Below are positions 62,201 through 64,000 of a stretch of 64,000 nt of DNA, piece by piece; position 1 is the first letter of the stretch, and each line of letters starts with the position of its first letter. The stretch comes from Annona cherimola (Eukaryota; Streptophyta; Magnoliopsida; Magnoliales; Annonaceae): contig CM059975.1 in the NCBI GenBank assembly GCA_030490835.1, forward strand, positions 57,651,174-57,715,173, written 5' to 3'. The notes below the pieces were generated by a model. It was not told the DNA's origin. It did not search any database and was given only the letters and a program-made list of their open reading frames with translations. A program made the translations under genes and the position numbers.

Positions 62201-63844
62201 CGGGCAACAAAGTTTAGCACCTTATCAACACATGTTATTCATATAGACCTATAAATAATAACCAATGAGCATCCTCCTAGAAGCTAATGTCAGCCTATAC
62301 AGTATAACAAGACTATCCACCAAACTTCTACCAGAAAAGCCTCAACAAACCAAAGAAATCCTCATGAGGATGGATAAACAAGCAATGCCCAAAATCATAC
62401 AACACCATATTTTACATTTCTCCAAATTGCTAGCAATCTGTCTAAATTTGAAATGTAAATAAAGAATTCGCAACACAGTGAAAAGCTTGTAGCCAAGTGA
62501 AAGAGCAAATTACCTCAATCTTGACATTTTTGAACCGTAACATCTTCCCTCTCCCAATTAAAATAATAGGTTGAATCTCAGAAGGTCCATCTTCTTTGAG
62601 TTCGGCATCCTGGCTCAAACAAATTGTTCCCCCACATCCATCATACGTAAATTCATCACTACTGAAACCATCCACAATTAGCTGTCTGCTAGGAGACAGG
62701 TAGACAAAAGCATCAGTTTGTTTATAGAGAGGCGTTGAAAGGACAATGCTATTATTTTTAAAGATAGGATCATTTTTAGGATCCAATGTTTCTGCCCTGC
62801 CAGTCAAGGAACCTAATGAAGGCACAAAAAACTCGCCAACAGCAAGAAGAAAATCTGGAACAACAAGAACACGCGGTTGCTGAATGCGCAGAACCACAGA
62901 TTGGGAAGATGGGCGAAATCGATAATCCATCACCAGCATGGTCAAGTTTGGAGCGTCTTCTTCACTTGCAGTCAGTTTGCTAGTTGTGAAAGAACCACCA
63001 TCAGTAGTTAGAGAATTTGCAAAACCAGAAGCAGCATATACACCTTGTTTGGAAACATCCCATGAAGAGCCCAACATTAAACGCATTTCAGGCTTCGTGT
63101 CAGGACGAATGTCAACTATACAAAACTTGGGAATAGTTACATATAGATCACATTCACACAATGAAGTTGATCGATATGACACCCAAAGGCCCTCTAGCTG
63201 CAAATGCCCAATGAATAAGTCAGATAATGAGATGGAAATTTTACATTCAGTTTACTTGAAAGGGAAGTGGGTGACGACCTACTCAAATATTTCATTGTTA
63301 GCGCCCATTGCACCCAATTTAGTGGCTAAATAAACATCTAATTCACTCGTTTTGTCTAACATCATTTATTTTATCATGGTATGAAAATCACTACAATCAA
63401 AGCTTGCATGGGTCATACCTGCTTAAAAATATATCTAATCAAGTGTAAACTATAAAAAAGAAAAACTTAGATCCACTCATATATGCATTAGAATGTTATA
63501 ATACTTTATAGAATCATTCATTTATATAGCAATGATGTTTTAGATGGTTTAGATAGGGAATTAACTCTGAAATCAGTATTCTTCAACAAGGAAAAAAAAA
63601 AACAAACCTCTGAAATCAGTATGTAAATCATGCAACTTTATTACATTGATTTTTAAACGTTGTTGGATGAGAGCCATGCACATATTTGCATAAAATTTGG
63701 TTATAGTTAAAGAAACAATTTTAAATGCAATGAGTAGGTTAGAGTTTGATTTAACCATCAAAGTACAGGGGCAGCAACGTCTTCATGCCTTGGTGTTGGC
63801 AAAATCATTGAACCATTTCCCTGTTTGAAAATTCGAGCAGATAT
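31419..63844 (-). CDS. VPS13: VPS13-type bridge-like lipid transfer protein, C-terminal 2,704 residues (5' end beyond the window)
   Basis: Thirty-two exons join in frame at GT-AG borders, with no stop before the TAA at 31,419. In gene order: 63767-63844, 62514-63197, 61648-61866, 60014-60117, 58646-58941, 58453-58537, 55194-55505, 54188-54577, 53786-54104, 51166-51324, 47599-47762, 47168-47339, 46795-47064, 46499-46705, 45700-45754, 43515-43645, 42873-43391, 41967-42785, 41747-41823, 40452-40905, 40253-40339, 38189-38329, 37920-38104, 37275-37808, 36967-37144, 36713-36855, 36489-36615, 36026-36247, 35563-35919, 32064-32222, 31675-31965, 31419-31595. The exon lengths sum to 8,115 nt, a multiple of three. 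VPS13 proteins move lipids between membranes at contact sites through a long groove. Plant members of this type are about 4,000 residues, so the N-terminal third lies to the right. The C2-like and PH-like parts favour the VPS13M group (Arabidopsis At4g17140/At1g48090) over SHRUBBY; that choice is an inference. Confidence 0.93.
32621..32962 (+). repeat. Tandem duplication (about 171 bp) ending at a tRNA-Met primer-site-like sequence
   Basis: Two copies begin ATTGGTTCTC (32,621) and ATTGGTCCTC (32,792), and both end in GATCTAGAGCATCTTGTCCT. After the second, TGGTATCAGATC at 32,951-32,962 differs by one base from the initiator tRNA-Met site. This suggests a decayed LTR remnant on the plus strand; its left end is unclear. 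Confidence 0.55.
33139..33388. mobile_element. Tourist-like MITE (250 bp) with TAA target duplication
   Basis: GGGTGTGTTTG and CAAACACACCC form the terminal inverted repeats. TAA flanks both sides (33,136-33,138 and 33,389-33,391), the 3-bp duplication of PIF/Harbinger elements. It has no coding capacity. Confidence 0.82.
35563..36855 (-). other. VPS13 exons 26-29: C-terminal (VPS13_C/ATG2-C-like) region
   Basis: Window residues about 2,214-2,496. It contains FWLSLMTALGNTENM, DILGNASSALGHMSKG and GLFRGVTGILTKPLEGAKSS, ending with GIIGAAAQPVSGVLDLLSKT. Paired amphipathic helices of this type bind membranes or lipid droplets in VPS13 and ATG2. Confidence 0.8.
36967..38329 (-). other. VPS13 exons 22-25: end of the VAB repeats and linker to the C-terminal region
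   Basis: Window residues about 1,868-2,213. Blocks include HPHDPPKPFLWQSTSKNELLK, RIENRSVFLPLRFRQAG, SYFWEDFGRQRLLEVLVDG and LAELGVSVIDHTPEEILYLS, which are conserved in VPS13 proteins from yeast to plants. Confidence 0.8.
38330..40252 (-). other. VPS13 intron 21 (1.9 kb) with nested MITE remains
   Basis: Tourist-like MITE pieces in opposite orientation lie at about 39,175-39,350 and 39,590-39,825. Between them is one arm of the hairpin MITE (about 39,352-39,585, with GTGTACCCGGGTGCACTT). The rest is plain AT-rich intron. Confidence 0.65.
40906..41746 (-). other. VPS13 intron 19 (0.84 kb)
   Basis: AT-rich, with an A-rich AAAAAAGAAAA tract at about 41,520-41,550. No gene or element end is seen. 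Confidence 0.6.
42786..42872 (-). other. VPS13 intron 17: 87 bp, in frame, without stop codons
   Basis: This short intron has a GT start and an AG end, is 29 codons long and contains no stop in the reading frame. Exons 17 and 18 therefore form one open frame across it. Its translation (VRNNLLIFPVHQLVGS onward) is hydrophobic and unlike the flanking domain, so I treat it as an intron. Confidence 0.75.
44011..44210. repeat. Two-copy tandem duplication, period 106 bp
   Basis: Both copies begin GATATTTTAGAATCTG and contain CTTCCTTAAGAAGTTTAC, with only a few differences. Confidence 0.8.
45237..45626. mobile_element. Hairpin MITE with perfect 9-bp target duplication (390 bp)
   Basis: AACAGATAC flanks it at 45,228-45,236 and 45,627-45,635. 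Ends GGACTCCGATTGTATGCTCC and the complement of its right end align well, and both contain GCTCCCGGGAGC-type palindromes. The centre has near-perfect arms (CAGTGGCATTTTAG against CTAAAATGCCACTG). The 9-bp duplication points to the Mutator superfamily. It lies 74 bp from exon 15. Confidence 0.82.
45755..46498 (-). other. VPS13 intron 14 (0.74 kb)
   Basis: No gene or repeat end seen; a CCTAATCCTAA-like stretch at about 46,240-46,315 is imperfect and not a telomere array. Confidence 0.55.
47763..51165 (-). other. VPS13 intron 10 (3.4 kb)
   Basis: A MITE-like piece at about 49,230-49,512 has ends GTCCGTTTGGTAAT and CCAAACACACCC. The segment 50,000-51,000 is less AT-rich and looks like decayed transposon sequence, including a 19-bp tandem repeat with core GAATCTTAAGTGTTCTGG near 50,730. 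No gene is seen. Confidence 0.5.
51325..53785 (-). other. VPS13 intron 9 (2.5 kb)
   Basis: AT-rich intron without recognisable elements; open frames are short. Confidence 0.55.
54578..55193 (-). other. VPS13 intron 7 with a 26-base A run
   Basis: The run of A lies at 54,741-54,766. Nothing else is recognised. Confidence 0.55.
55506..58452 (-). other. VPS13 intron 6 (2.9 kb)
   Basis: It contains a 51-bp tandem duplication (55,592-55,693) and a degenerate hairpin-MITE relative at about 57,340-57,715 with CACCCAGGTGCA and CTAGGTGTATTTAA motifs. No gene is seen. Confidence 0.6.
55592..55693. repeat. Two tandem copies of a 51-bp unit
   Basis: Copies begin ATTGAAAGAAAG at 55,592 and 55,643 and are almost identical, so the duplication is recent. 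Confidence 0.85.
58942..60013 (-). other. VPS13 intron 4 (1.1 kb)
   Basis: One end of a Tourist-like MITE (AAGGGTGTGTTTGTTTACAC near 59,499) is present without its partner. Nothing else is seen. Confidence 0.5.
60118..61647 (-). other. VPS13 intron 3 (1.5 kb)
   Basis: AT-rich intron; no gene or transposon end recognised. Confidence 0.5.
61867..62513 (-). other. VPS13 intron 2 (0.65 kb)
   Basis: AT-rich intron without recognisable features. Confidence 0.5.
63198..63766 (-). other. VPS13 intron 1 of the window (0.57 kb)
   Basis: AT-rich intron between the 78-bp exon and exon 2. The last 156 bases of the window (63,845-64,000) are also intron, and the gene continues to the right. Confidence 0.5.
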
Positions 63845-64000
63845 CTAGAAATCTATGCTAGAAAGATCTTTGCTGCAAGATACGATCCCCACAGTTCTGT
63901 AGCTCACATGGTAACATCCAGATGGTTCGGTAGAAGATTAGGAAGGGAATGAAGGGTTAGCATCAATAGGTAGTGACAACATAAACCATAGACATAAATC

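Larger units (their letters stand above)
61648..63844 (-). other. VPS13 exons 1-3: extended-chorein/middle region
   Basis: Window residues 1 to about 327. Recognisable blocks are LEGLWVSYRST, DIRPDTKPEMRLMLGSSWD, MDYRFRPSSQSVVLRIQQPR and LSPSRQLIVDGFSSDEFTYD. These belong to the repeating beta groove that carries lipid in VPS13 proteins. The small first exon (78 bp) is supported by matching phase and by its acceptor; its donor context is weaker. Confidence 0.8.

Overview
This window is nuclear DNA from a flowering plant. The genus cannot be read from the sequence. The plant assignment rests on Ty1/copia Sirevirus-type retrotransposons primed by initiator tRNA-Met, plant-style MITEs, and an intron-rich gene for a plant VPS13 protein.

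Positions 1 to about 25,619 are a nest of Sirevirus-like LTR retrotransposons. The outer, older layer is on the minus strand. It begins at the right with an LTR (24,323-25,619), a gag of a divergent subfamily (about 22,490-24,268) and a pol-less 3' region. Next come a shared LTR (20,846-21,916) and a second gag (19,068-20,797). After an interruption, pol and the env-like ORF continue from 4,505 down past the left edge. The interruption is a plus-strand complex at 4,511-19,062, flanked by the 5-bp target duplication AGTTA and set in the 3' end of the outer gag. It is a tandem: truncated LTR, env-like tail, LTR, gag, pol, env-like ORF, LTR. Two stretches of about 3.5 kb lie exactly 9,348 bp apart and are almost identical. 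All the retroelement genes are broken, mostly by Trp or Gln codons turned into stops. The LTRs carry dense GTCGAC-centred palindromes, which recur in the pol-env spacer.

Positions 25,620-31,418 are intergenic. They hold an unclassified repeat-like stretch, Tourist-like MITEs, a 1.35-kb Mutator-like element with a perfect 9-bp target duplication and a GC-rich core, and a hairpin MITE nested in another MITE.

Positions 31,419-63,844 (minus strand) contain 32 exons of one VPS13 gene: the C-terminal 2,704 codons, ending in a stop at 31,419. Every exon joins its neighbour in frame at GT-AG borders, so the gene looks intact; its 5' part lies beyond the right edge. The encoded region includes Vps62-type repeats, a C2-like segment, a dysferlin-type motif, the SHR-BD/VAB region, the VPS13 C-terminal region and a C-terminal PH-like domain. 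Such proteins are bridge-like lipid transporters at membrane contact sites. The introns are large, AT-rich and full of MITEs and old LTR fragments. I found no tRNA, rRNA or CRISPR locus, and no evidence of a wholly new system. The most unusual structures are the tandem Sirevirus complex and its palindrome clusters.
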